Shown: positions 7,300 through 14,339 of the stretch, piece after piece
How positions within the stretch are numbered: position 1 is the first letter of the stretch
How the letters are laid out: each line of letters opens with the position of its first letter
Assembly (NCBI GenBank): GCA_047616325.1
Contig: JBLHGN010000068.1
Coordinates: 1 to 14,373, forward strand
Direction of reading: 5' to 3'
Length of the DNA: 14,373 bases
DNA from: JBLHGN01 sp047616325
GTDB lineage: Bacteria > Pseudomonadota > Gammaproteobacteria > Pseudomonadales > Cellvibrionaceae
Notes under the pieces: generated by a model
The model's input: only the letters and a program-made list of their open reading frames with translations
The model's database searches: none
What the model was told of the DNA's origin: nothing
Made by a program: the position numbers and the translations under genes

Positions 7300-8199
7300 A
7301 TGTCCGATGAACCCCCGAGTCGGTCCTCACTGGCTATAAAAAAGCCACATTCACGATCCTGGATAAACCGCATGTTTTCCGGTTTTGGCGCTGAGCCTAA
7401 ATCTCGGGAAGAATTACTCGATATTATTAAAGGCGCGGTACACAACAAAGTTGTCGACCAAGAAGCGCTTCATATCATCGAAGGCGCTCTCGATGTAGCC
7501 AACCAGCAAGTGCGAGAAATTATGATCCCGCGCTCGCAAATGGTGGTAATAAAAGCCGACGTGTGCCCACAACAGTTTTTACCCACAGTGATAGAGTCTG
7601 GTCACTCGCGCTTTCCCGTTATAGGTGAGTCCAGCGACGACATAAAAGGCATACTACTGGCAAAAGATTTGCTGCCGCTGATTTTGCAATCCCAGGAAGA
7701 CTTCAACCTTTCTCAAATACTGCGCGTCGCTAACATCGTTCCCGAAAGCAAACGCTTAAACGTATTGCTAAAAGAATTCCGCGAACAGCGCCAGCACATG
7801 GCACTGGTAATAGACGAATACGGCGGCATTTCAGGTTTGATCACCATAGAAGATATTCTGGAAGAGATAGTCGGCGAAATTGAAGATGAAACCGACGAAG
7901 ACATCGAAGATTTTATTCGCCAAGTGTCTGAAAATGACTACATTCTGAAAGCCCTCACGCCTATCGAAGATTTTAACGACTACTTTAGAACCAATATTGG
8001 CGACGACGAATTCGATACTATGGGCGGTATCGTGATGCAGGCCTTCGGCCACATGCCAGGCCGCAACGAAAAAGTTTCTGTGCACGGCTTTACCTTCCGG
8101 GTTCTTTATTCAGACAGCCGAAAAATACATCTCTTGCGTGTTTCCAGAAAGGCAAAAGGCAACAAAAAAGTCACACTAGACGCATTGCCGAGCGGGTAA
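7300..8199 (+). CDS. corC: CorC/YbeX, CBS-domain protein (Mg/Co efflux family)
   Basis: Cytoplasmic CBS-pair protein linked to Mg2+/Co2+ efflux with CorA; YbeX has also been tied to ribosome metabolism. 299 aa from ATG 7300; E. coli has 292. The frame continues to ATGs at 7282 and 7264, but MSDE... at 7300 matches the E. coli N-terminus and GGAG (7284-7287) sits 12 nt upstream. Domains: CBS1 from VREIMIPRSQM to KGILLAKDLLPLI; CBS2 from VPESKRLNVLLKEFREQR to GLITIEDILEEIVGEIE; then a CorC_HlyC C-terminal domain containing DTMGGIVMQAFGHMPGR. No membrane segment, as expected for the short CorC form. 93 nt follow ybeY with no terminator, consistent with one transcript. Confidence 0.95.
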   Translation: MSDEPPSRSSLAIKKPHSRSWINRMFSGFGAEPKSREELLDIIKGAVHNKVVDQEALHIIEGALDVANQQVREIMIPRSQMVVIKADVCPQQFLPTVIESGHSRFPVIGESSDDIKGILLAKDLLPLILQSQEDFNLSQILRVANIVPESKRLNVLLKEFREQRQHMALVIDEYGGISGLITIEDILEEIVGEIEDETDEDIEDFIRQVSENDYILKALTPIEDFNDYFRTNIGDDEFDTMGGIVMQAFGHMPGRNEKVSVHGFTFRVLYSDSRKIHLLRVSRKAKGNKKVTLDALPSG

Positions 8200-8203
8200 C
8201 AGA

Positions 8204-8237
8204 GGGGGGGCAGGAAACAGGGGGGACAGGTGACAGG
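8204..8237. repeat. Degenerate GGNNNCA repeat with G-tracts
   Basis: Consecutive units GGGGGGGCA (8204-8212), GGAAACA (8213-8219), GGGGGGACA (8220-8228), GGTGACA (8229-8235) and a terminal GG. The period is 7, or 9 where the G-run is expanded. It starts 4 bases past the corC stop. It shares its heptad form with the array at 11052-11093. The 7- and 6-base G runs could allow a two-tier quadruplex, which I cannot test here. Confidence 0.6.
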
Positions 8238-8278
8238 ATTTCGCTACCTCTCGGCTGGCTGTGCTTGGAAAGCAACGA

Positions 8279-8284
8279 TATAAT
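8279..8284 (+). promoter_or_regulatory. Possible -10 element for lnt
   Basis: TATAAT at 8279-8284 is a perfect -10, but the hexamer 17 nt upstream (TGGCTG) is a poor -35. If used, it would give lnt a leader of about 190 nt containing the 12-bp direct repeat at 8348-8375. Confidence 0.3.
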
Positions 8285-8347
8285 CTTGCAACCTTCCTAT
8301 TAACGGTCGCTAGCGTCGCATACTTGGCGGACTTTGGTACTTTAACA

Positions 8348-8375
8348 TTTATTGTGCGCTTCTTTTATTGTGCGC
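8348..8375. repeat. 12-bp perfect direct repeat upstream of lnt
   Basis: TTTATTGTGCGC occurs at 8348-8359 and 8364-8375 (period 16, spacer TTCT). It lies in the 283-base stretch between corC and lnt, which otherwise holds only the G-rich repeat and a possible -10. No gene is supported there. Confidence 0.7.
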
Positions 8376-8482
8376 CGCGTACTCCGGATATTTAACATGC
8401 CCATTTTCCACACCCGCGGCACTAGAATGTGTGCCCGCACCCACCCCTTTAATCACCCCAGCAAATCTCAGGGTACGTGCTA

Positions 8483-10039
8483 ATGCTGTCGCCGTGGCAA
8501 ACCCTGGGTTGGCGCGGTGGCATAGCCGCCTTATTTGCCGGCGCGCTTACCACCTATTCTATGGCGCCATACAATGTATGGCCGCTGGGCATCATCGCCG
8601 CACTCACCCTCGCCTGCTTACTCCAGGACCTAAACGCTAAACAGGGTTTAATACGCAGCTGCATATTTGGCATAGGCATGTTCGGCAGCGGAGCCTCGTG
8701 GGTTTACGTATCCATCCACGATTTTGGCTACACCTCCGCGCCCCTCGCCGCACTGCTCACCAGCATATTCGTTATTGGTTTAGGGCTGGTATTTTCGCTG
8801 CCGTTCTATTTTTATTGCCGCTTCCTCTCCCGCCATCGCTTGGGCTTTATTCTCGGTTTTAGCGCCATTTGGGTACTGGGGGAATGGAGTCGAAGCTGGT
8901 TTCTCACCGGCTTCCCGTGGCTATATTTGGGTTACGGCCATACCCAAACATGGCTGGCGGGCTGGGCGCCGGTATTCGGCGTGTTCGGCATCAGTTTTTT
9001 TTGTGTACTGAGTGCCACGCTCACATCTGAGCTCATCTATGAAACCATTCGTATTTTTAACCCTGGAAAGCGCCCTCACGCCCTGTATCCCATCTCGTTT
9101 GCCGCCCTACTTGCCACCATTTGGCTAAGCGGCTGGCAACTGAAAGACAATAACTGGGGCACACACAGCGTTGGCGAACCCGTCGCAGTAGCCATAGTAC
9201 AACCCAATATTCCACTGGAATTAAAATGGAACCCGTTCTATCAAACTAACATTCTGGAAATTTTACGAGAACAGTCAGACAAACACTGGGACAAACAACT
9301 CATTATATGGCCAGAGGCCGCCGTGCCACTTATGTTCAGCGACGCCGAAGAATTTATCGCCGACATTACAAGCCAAGCGAATGCTAGCGACACCGCCGTA
9401 TTAACCGGCATACTCTACGACGACGCCAAGCCGAACGTGTTCTACAACAGCATAATAGGCATGGGGAAGGCCGATGGCATCTACTTCAAACAACGCCTCG
9501 TGCCCTTTGGTGAATATGTACCGCTGGAACGCTGGCTGCGCGGCATCATTGCCTTTTTTGATCTACCCAACTCCATTATTTTTGCCGGCCCCAGCCAGCA
9601 AGACCTGCTGCACTTTGGCGAATACCGTATTTCGCCCTCCATTTGTTATGAAATTGTCTACCCGGACCTCGTCGCCGCAGGCGCAGCACGCGCCGAATTG
9701 CTGGTAACCATAAGCAACGACGCCTGGTTTGGTGATTCAATTGGCCCACTACAGCATTTCCAAATGGCGCAAATGCGCGCCATAGAAAATCGTCGCTATA
9801 TGATTCGCGCAACCAACACCGGCTTAAGTGGTATCATCACACCCCACGGTCAGGTGAGCTTGCTGGGAACGCAATTTAATCGTGAAACTATCAGCGAACA
9901 GGTCAGCCTGATTGAAGGGACAACACCTTTCACTCGCTGGGGGTCGCTGCCCATAGTGGTTTTTTGCCTGTTTTCTGTTATTGCTATTTTTATAGCCAGC
10001 ATAAAAAAACAACGCAACGCAAACGCGGCCAAACAATAG
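8483..10039 (+). CDS. lnt: Apolipoprotein N-acyltransferase Lnt
   Basis: Inner-membrane enzyme that N-acylates the diacylglyceryl-cysteine of lipoproteins, completing maturation. 518 aa from ATG 8483 (AGGG at 8470-8473, 9-nt spacing); a GTG two codons upstream is less likely. The N-terminal half carries several hydrophobic membrane segments (residues ~12-215). A nitrilase-like periplasmic domain follows, with the full catalytic triad: Glu278 in IIWPEAAVPL, Lys336 in YFKQRLVPFGEY and Cys388 in SPSICYEIVYPD, close to E. coli E267/K335/C387. SNDAWFGDS is also conserved. A final membrane helix spans about 488-507, followed by a basic tail. It follows corC as in the E. coli gene order, but a 283-base gap may hold its own promoter. 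Confidence 0.96.
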   Translation: MLSPWQTLGWRGGIAALFAGALTTYSMAPYNVWPLGIIAALTLACLLQDLNAKQGLIRSCIFGIGMFGSGASWVYVSIHDFGYTSAPLAALLTSIFVIGLGLVFSLPFYFYCRFLSRHRLGFILGFSAIWVLGEWSRSWFLTGFPWLYLGYGHTQTWLAGWAPVFGVFGISFFCVLSATLTSELIYETIRIFNPGKRPHALYPISFAALLATIWLSGWQLKDNNWGTHSVGEPVAVAIVQPNIPLELKWNPFYQTNILEILREQSDKHWDKQLIIWPEAAVPLMFSDAEEFIADITSQANASDTAVLTGILYDDAKPNVFYNSIIGMGKADGIYFKQRLVPFGEYVPLERWLRGIIAFFDLPNSIIFAGPSQQDLLHFGEYRISPSICYEIVYPDLVAAGAARAELLVTISNDAWFGDSIGPLQHFQMAQMRAIENRRYMIRATNTGLSGIITPHGQVSLLGTQFNRETISEQVSLIEGTTPFTRWGSLPIVVFCLFSVIAIFIASIKKQRNANAAKQ

Positions 10040-10067
10040 CAAATGTAGGCTATAAAACACACCTACC

Positions 10068-10089
10068 AACACACTAAAATTACTGTGTT
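10068..10089. promoter_or_regulatory. 22-bp dyad between lnt and the DUF6279 gene
   Basis: Arms AACACA (10068-10073) and TGTGTT (10084-10089) enclose an inner TAA/TTA pair, giving 9 of 11 symmetric positions. It is operator-like, 35 bases from the start of the lipoprotein gene and just upstream of a TTGACA element. No T-run, so not a terminator. Confidence 0.4.
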
Positions 10090-10113
10090 ATCAACACGGC
10101 GCGCAGGGCACTT

Positions 10114-10141
10114 TTGACACAACCATGAGCCACTTTATAAA
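10114..10141 (+). promoter_or_regulatory. Near-consensus promoter overlapping the lipoprotein start
   Basis: TTGACA (10114-10119, perfect -35) and TATAAA (10136-10141, 5/6) are spaced 16 nt apart. Transcription would begin near 10148, downstream of ATG 10125, so either this pair is fortuitous or translation starts further in, e.g. GTG 10161. Confidence 0.4.
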
Positions 10142-11012
10142 CTTCTTCAGCACACTTCCCGTGGCACTCAAACGGGGCTTTCTCGTATTTTCCTGCCTTA
10201 TATTGTTAACAGGCTGCTCGTCCACAAAACTGGCATACAACTTTCTCGACTTTTTATTAAATTGGTACGTAGGCAACTACATTAGTTTAGAAAAATCTCA
10301 AAAAGAAACGACTCGCAACGCCATTGACGACTTTCACTCATGGCACCAGCGCACCCAATTGCCACTCTATGCCAACTACATCGAAGGGCTTATAGCGCGC
10401 CTAGAAAACGACAACATTACCGCCGAATTTATTCACAAAGAAACCGACCAAGTACAGGACATGGTCGACATTTCATTTAACCACCTTAAACCGGCCATCG
10501 CCGAACTTCTCGCTAGCCTCTCCGAAGAACAAGCCGAAGAACTGCTAAAAAACCTCAAAAAAAACCGAGACAAATTCAAAAAGAAATACTTGGACATCAG
10601 CAAAAAGAAACTCTTCAAGAAAAGAGAAGACACCTTTAAAGATAATGCCTCCTCTTTTTTTGGGCGATTTTCCAAACAGCAAAAACAATCCATCGAGCTG
10701 TGGAGCAAAACACTTACGCCCTACGAAGCACTTACCCTTGTGCAGCAACAAACCTGGGCCGACGAGCTCGCAAGTGCCTTAACGGTTAGGCACAACAGAA
10801 CAACACTGGCCGGCAAACTCGACAAACTTATGTTTTATCGCACCGACGAATGGTCACCTAAACTGGAAAAAATACTCGACTACAACCAGCAACTTACCTA
10901 CACCGTGATTGCCCAGCTGGTGAACACCCGCTCAGACAAGCAACGCAAAAAAATGACCAAAAAACTACGCAGCTACCAGAGTGACTTTATCGAGCTATCA
11001 CAGAAAAAATAG
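10125..11012 (+). CDS. DUF6279 family lipoprotein
   Basis: Predicted lipoprotein of 295 aa. It has a signal peptide with hydrophobic core GFLVFSCLILL and lipobox L-T-G-C (Cys31 from ATG 10125). The mature part begins SSTKLAYNFLDFLLNWYVG and contains WHQRTQLPLYANYI (about 63-76), blocks I associate with DUF6279; function unknown. The remainder is helical and lysine-rich (about 138-172), possibly coiled coil. Two starts are possible: ATG 10125 with a weak, distant AGGG, or GTG 10161, which gives a compact signal peptide (MALKRGFLVF...) with Cys19 and would fit the promoter at 10114-10141. It lies 85 nt after lnt, whose product would acylate it. A heptad repeat array follows its stop. Confidence 0.8.
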   Translation: MSHFINFFSTLPVALKRGFLVFSCLILLTGCSSTKLAYNFLDFLLNWYVGNYISLEKSQKETTRNAIDDFHSWHQRTQLPLYANYIEGLIARLENDNITAEFIHKETDQVQDMVDISFNHLKPAIAELLASLSEEQAEELLKNLKKNRDKFKKKYLDISKKKLFKKREDTFKDNASSFFGRFSKQQKQSIELWSKTLTPYEALTLVQQQTWADELASALTVRHNRTTLAGKLDKLMFYRTDEWSPKLEKILDYNQQLTYTVIAQLVNTRSDKQRKKMTKKLRSYQSDFIELSQKK

Positions 11013-11051
11013 TACTCAGGCGTAACGCAACACAAGGGGAACGTGACAATA

Positions 11052-11093
11052 GGAAGCAGGAAGCAGAAAGCAGAAAGCAGAAAGCAGAAAAAA
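11052..11093. repeat. Heptanucleotide tandem repeat GGAAGCA / GAAAGCA
   Basis: Two GGAAGCA units (11052-11065), three GAAAGCA units (11066-11086) and a partial GAAA running into A's. It sits 39 bases after the DUF6279 stop and ends 41 bases before slyD. Same GGNNNCA form as the repeat behind corC at 8204-8237. Confidence 0.85.
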
Positions 11094-11134
11094 TAACGTT
11101 AAGCCATTAGACCTAGCCGCATGAGCGAATACAT

Positions 11135-11620
11135 ATGAAAATAGAAAACAACAGCGTCGTAACCTTTAATTACAGCCTATCGCAAGACGACGGTCTAGAG
11201 ATTGAAAACAATCACGACACCATTCCCATGGCTTACCTACACGGTCATTCCAATATACTGCCGGCACTTGAAGAGGCATTATCGGGCAGAAGTCTAGACG
11301 AATCGTTTACCGCCACCCTTAGCCCAGAACAAGCCTACGGCCCGCGCAATGAAGCGGCCACGCAAAAGGCGCCCGTTAAACATTTGGCAAAAACGTATAA
11401 ACGTTTACTGCCCGGCATGTTAGTAAAGTTAAACACCGAAAAAGGCGTAAGAGATGCGCGTGTAATCAAAGCTGGGAAGTTTATGGTAGCGCTCGATTTA
11501 AACCATCCCTTTGCCGGCAAAACTTTGGTGTTTAACATCACCATAAAGAGTATTCGTGCAGCCACCGAAGACGAAATACAGCACGGCCACGCCCACGGCG
11601 AAGGCGGCCATCACCATTAA
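11135..11620 (+). CDS. slyD: SlyD-type FKBP peptidyl-prolyl isomerase / metallochaperone
   Basis: Cytoplasmic FKBP-fold peptidyl-prolyl cis-trans isomerase and chaperone of 161 aa. FKBP half-domains flank an insert-in-flap (IF) domain: YLHGHSNILPALEEAL (about 34-49) and AYGPRNEA are the family blocks, and LVFNITIKSIRAATEDEIQHG closes the fold. The C-terminus HGHAHGEGGHHH is a histidine-rich nickel-binding tail as in E. coli SlyD, though shorter and without cysteines. In E. coli SlyD helps nickel delivery to hydrogenase; whether that applies here is not visible. No strong Shine-Dalgarno is seen. It stands 122 nt after the DUF6279 gene and converges with the DUF3820 gene. Confidence 0.93.
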   Translation: MKIENNSVVTFNYSLSQDDGLEIENNHDTIPMAYLHGHSNILPALEEALSGRSLDESFTATLSPEQAYGPRNEAATQKAPVKHLAKTYKRLLPGMLVKLNTEKGVRDARVIKAGKFMVALDLNHPFAGKTLVFNITIKSIRAATEDEIQHGHAHGEGGHHH

Positions 11621-11633
11621 GCATTACGCGAGC

Positions 11634-11653
11634 TGCATTAGAGTTTTAGTGCA
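11634..11653. terminator. Weak hairpin between convergent slyD and DUF3820 genes
   Basis: TGCATTA (11634-11640) pairs with TAGTGCA (11647-11653) over 7 bp with one G-U pair and a 6-nt loop. No T-run follows on either strand. Its position 13 bases behind slyD and 14 before the DUF3820 stop suggests a termination or RNA-end role, but the structure alone is weak. Confidence 0.25.
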
Positions 11654-11667
11654 AACGTAAAGAATAC

Positions 11668-11904
11668 TCAGTGAAGCGTGGGGTAGTGGCGTAAGGGCTC
11701 CAGTACGCTCTCTTGGCCGTTAATTTTAATCTCTAGGCATAGCGCTAACAGCAGGCCGAGCTCGCCACTGGGGAAACCCTTGCGATTGAACCACAACAAA
11801 TATTCTTCCGGCAGGTCCATAAGCACCTTACCACTGTATTTTCCAAACGGCATTTTCATATTAGCCAATTGAATAAGATGTTTTTTTTCCAGTTCTGTGG
11901 TCAT
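11668..11904 (-). CDS. DUF3820 family protein
   Basis: Small protein of 78 aa from the ATG at 11902-11904. The frame remains open to 12006, but the extra 34 residues are cysteine- and aromatic-rich and do not resemble the family. The block MKMPFGKYSGKVLMDLPEEYLLWFNRKGFPSG matches DUF3820 (COG3530), whose members are about 70-80 aa; it continues with LGLLLALCLEIKINGQE and a short tail. Function unknown; a nucleic-acid-related role has been guessed for the family but nothing here shows it. No clear Shine-Dalgarno lies upstream of 11904. It is divergent from cvfB. Confidence 0.8.
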   Translation of the reverse strand: MTTELEKKHLIQLANMKMPFGKYSGKVLMDLPEEYLLWFNRKGFPSGELGLLLALCLEIKINGQESVLEPLRHYPTLH

Positions 11905-11981
11905 AAATTTGGTGGTAGTTTTGTTAATGCAGGCGCATTGGGCCCACAACAATATTCGACAAGCGTGTAGAAAGCTATAAA

Positions 11982-12016
11982 CATACAACGCCACATAATC
12001 ATACAATGCCGCATAT
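11982..12016. repeat. 18-bp-period imperfect direct repeat in divergent promoter region
   Basis: CATACAACGCCACATAA (11982-11998) and CATACAATGCCGCATAT (12000-12016) match at 14 of 17 positions. They lie between the divergent DUF3820 and cvfB genes, so they could be paired regulator sites. The rest of 11905-12081 shows no other clear element besides the cvfB Shine-Dalgarno. Confidence 0.5.
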
Positions 12017-12081
12017 CATAGCAAAACACACTACAGCAAAGTACTATCGCAGTAGATTTTCGCAAAATAGAGGTCAGCCGA

Positions 12082-13059
12082 ATGCTAGAAATCGGAAAAG
12101 TTAATTACCTTCAAGTGGTCAAAGAAGTTCACTTTGGCGTCTATCTGGATGGTCATGAAAAGGGCACTATATTACTGCCCAAACGCTATGTGCCCGAAGG
12201 CTGCAGCATTGGTCAATCATTAGATGTATTTATATACCTCGACTCCGAAGACTGCCTTATTGCCACCACCGAAACACCACTAGCGTGCGTAGGCGACTGC
12301 GCCTACCTCAAAGTAACAGACGTAAATAACATTGGCGCCTTCCTAGACTGGGGGCTAATGAAAGACCTGCTGGTGCCCTATAACGAACAGCACAAACCCA
12401 TGGAAGTGGGCAAATCCTATGTGGTGTATGTGTACCTAGACGAAAGTAGCGACAGAATAGTCGCCTCCTCCAAGCTGGGGCGTCACCTGCAGGAAAAAAG
12501 CGTCTACCACAAAGTGAATCAGGAAGTAGACATTCTCATTTGCGGCAAGAGCGACATGGGCTACAAGGCCGTTGTTCACAACACCCACATCGGCCTCATT
12601 TTTCGCGACGACGCCTTTAAACCGCTGCGCTACGGCAAGAGCATGAAAGGCTATATAAAAAGTATACGACCCGATGGCAAAATAGACCTCTCGCTTCAAC
12701 TACCGGCGGGCCTGGGGCGAGACGACTTGTCTGAACAAATTATTCAACATCTCGAGAACAATGACGGTCGCTCAAAACTCACAGACAAAAGCGCCCCAGA
12801 CGATATATACCACCACTTTAACGTCAGCAAGAAAAATTATAAGAAAGCGCTAGGCACACTCTACAAACAAAAACGAATCTCAATCGAAGCCGACCAAATT
12901 GTTTTACTGGCCCCGCAGGCTGCACCCCAGCCGCAAAAAGATCCGCCAGCAAAACCGGCCAAGCAGCAAACGAATACACCGGCTAGCAAAGCTACTAATA
13001 AAGCTATAACTAAGCCCATTAAAAAGCCCCACAATCACACACCCAAACCCTCCAAATAG
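12082..13059 (+). CDS. cvfB: CvfB/YitL-type S1 RNA-binding protein
   Basis: Cytoplasmic S1-domain RNA-binding protein of the CvfB family (virulence regulator in Staphylococcus; YitL in Bacillus), 325 aa. Order: divergent S1-like domain (about 1-60, with FGVYLDGHEKGTILLP), S1 domain 2 (about 65-130, NIGAFLDWGLMKDLLVPYNEQ), S1 domain 3 (about 145-208, ending in GKIDLSLQ), then a winged helix (about 215-275, with HFNVSKKNYKKALGTLYKQK). Residues 276-325 form an unusual Pro/Lys/Thr/Ala-rich disordered tail that typical homologues of about 280 aa lack. AGAGG at 12069-12073 lies 8 nt before the ATG. The precise cellular role in gammaproteobacteria is not known. It precedes yaeQ by 8 nt. Confidence 0.88.
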   Translation: MLEIGKVNYLQVVKEVHFGVYLDGHEKGTILLPKRYVPEGCSIGQSLDVFIYLDSEDCLIATTETPLACVGDCAYLKVTDVNNIGAFLDWGLMKDLLVPYNEQHKPMEVGKSYVVYVYLDESSDRIVASSKLGRHLQEKSVYHKVNQEVDILICGKSDMGYKAVVHNTHIGLIFRDDAFKPLRYGKSMKGYIKSIRPDGKIDLSLQLPAGLGRDDLSEQIIQHLENNDGRSKLTDKSAPDDIYHHFNVSKKNYKKALGTLYKQKRISIEADQIVLLAPQAAPQPQKDPPAKPAKQQTNTPASKATNKAITKPIKKPHNHTPKPSK

Positions 13060-13067
13060 AAGCTGCT

Positions 13068-13610
13068 ATGGCCATAAAATCGACTATTTTCAAAGTAGAA
13101 TTATCCATCAGCGATATGCGCCGGCACTACTATGCCGAACATATGCTCACTATTGCCCGTCACCCCTCAGAAACCGACGAGCGAATGATGATGCGAGTGC
13201 TAGCCTTCGCTCTAAATGCACACGAACGCATGGAGTTTGGGAAAGGCTTAAGCAACGACGACGAACCCGACGTATGGCTAAAAAGCCTAAGCGGTGAAAT
13301 AGACCTGTGGATAGATGTAGGCCGCCCCGACGAAGAGCGAATACGCAAGGCAAGCTCACGGGCAAATAAGGTAATTGTGTGGGCGTTTGGTGGCAACACT
13401 GCCGATATGTGGTGGAAAACCATTGAAGAGAAGATTACCCGCTTCAAAAATGTGACTGTGCACAAACTACCACCGGAACAGTCGCGCGCCTTGGCACTTT
13501 TTGCAAAACGCACTACTCAACTACAGTGCACCATTGAAGACGAGAGTGCATGGCTGAGCGACAATGAAAGCACTATCGAGATTGAGCTAACCACACTATT
13601 TCCCGCGTAA
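13068..13610 (+). CDS. yaeQ: YaeQ family protein
   Basis: Cytoplasmic protein of 180 aa aligning with E. coli YaeQ (181 aa) along its length. Conserved blocks: ARHPSETDERMMMRVLAFAL (30-49), LSNDDEPDVWL, IDLWIDVGRPDEERIRKASSRA (78-99) and LFAKRTTQLQCTIEDESAWLSD. Known YaeQ structures have a PD-(D/E)XK-like nuclease fold; the acidic positions in DDEPD and EIDLWIDVG are candidate metal ligands, but activity is unproven. E. coli YaeQ was first described as a suppressor of rfaH loss. The ATG start lies 8 nt after the cvfB stop with only a weak GAAG upstream, so translation is likely coupled. No terminator is visible in 13611-13677. Confidence 0.94.
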   Translation: MAIKSTIFKVELSISDMRRHYYAEHMLTIARHPSETDERMMMRVLAFALNAHERMEFGKGLSNDDEPDVWLKSLSGEIDLWIDVGRPDEERIRKASSRANKVIVWAFGGNTADMWWKTIEEKITRFKNVTVHKLPPEQSRALALFAKRTTQLQCTIEDESAWLSDNESTIEIELTTLFPA

Positions 13611-13677
13611 TTTTATAGACTTAATTAGAGTGTAGGCAAAACCCAAACCGCCTTGTCAATAATACGTTCGACGCGCT

Positions 13678-14257
13678 TCAATCTATTGGACTTTTAACTC
13701 CTCTTTGATTTATACCGACCACATGGGTATATATTTGTGTTGTTGAAATGTCTTCGTGGCCGAGCAATTCTTGAATGGTGCGAATATCTGTTCCCGCAGC
13801 AAGTAAATTAGTGGCAAAACTGTGGCGGAAGGTATGACAGCCAGCTTTCTTTATTATTGTGGTATTTTTTAACGCATCCCGAACTTTCCTTTGAACTTGT
13901 CGCTCACCAACATGGTGCCGCCGAACAGCATCCGAGCGAGGATCTTTAGACACTTGGTCAGCGGGGAACAGGTACTGCCAGCCTGGACTCGTAGCCGCTT
14001 TGGGGTATTTCTTATTTAACGCATAAGGTAAATACACAGAACCGTGGCCATTAATCATATCTTGCTTATGCAATGCCAAAACAACATTAATTTGGAGCTT
14101 TAGCGCTTCTACCACCGATAAAGGTAGAAGCGTTCTTCGCCATTTCATACCTTTGGCTTCGCGCACAATAATACATTCATTTTCAAAATCGACATCTTGT
14201 AAACGCAAGCGAACAGCTTCCATAATACGCAAACCAGAGCCGTACAACAGGTGAGCT
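13678..14257 (-). pseudogene. intI: Integron integrase IntI, N-terminus missing
   Basis: Catalytic half of a tyrosine recombinase of the integron-integrase type. Counting from the TTG at 14247, the catalytic residues are R7, K32, H138, R141, H164 and Y173. Their offsets from the arginine (25, 131, 134, 157, 166) equal those of IntI1 (R146, K171, H277, R280, H303, Y312). The IntI-specific insertion is present (YLPYALNKKYPKA, DPRSDAVRRHHV), as is the GVKSPID C-terminus. The N-terminal core-binding domain (about 140 aa) is absent. Similarity ends at AHLLYGSG (about 14257), the frame then runs through unrelated sequence to a TGA at 14344-14346, and no other frame continues the match. It is probably inactive. 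This DNA looks more AT-rich than its neighbours, as expected for acquired sequence. Confidence 0.85.
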
Positions 14258-14299
14258 TTCGGTAAGCAACAGTGACTAATAAAATAATCTATGTTCTTG

Positions 14300-14305
14300 T
14301 ATAAT
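14300..14305 (+). promoter_or_regulatory. -10 box upstream of a right-edge gene start
   Basis: TATAAT (14300-14305) is a perfect -10, with no good -35 at 16-18 nt. It lies 35 bases before the Shine-Dalgarno/ATG at 14327-14342 and points out of the window, away from the integrase. Confidence 0.35.
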
Positions 14306-14339
14306 TCGTCCCAATTCCCACACTCCAGAGGCGCAGCCC

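Noticed and set aside
8368..8640. 90-aa + frame overlapping the lnt start
   Set aside because: It overlaps lnt in another frame, has no Shine-Dalgarno at its start, and its translation shows no recognisable domain.
11905..12006. N-terminal extension of the DUF3820 protein
   Set aside because: The 34 residues are unlike the family, include part of the 11982-12016 repeat, and the family's usual length fits the ATG at 11904.
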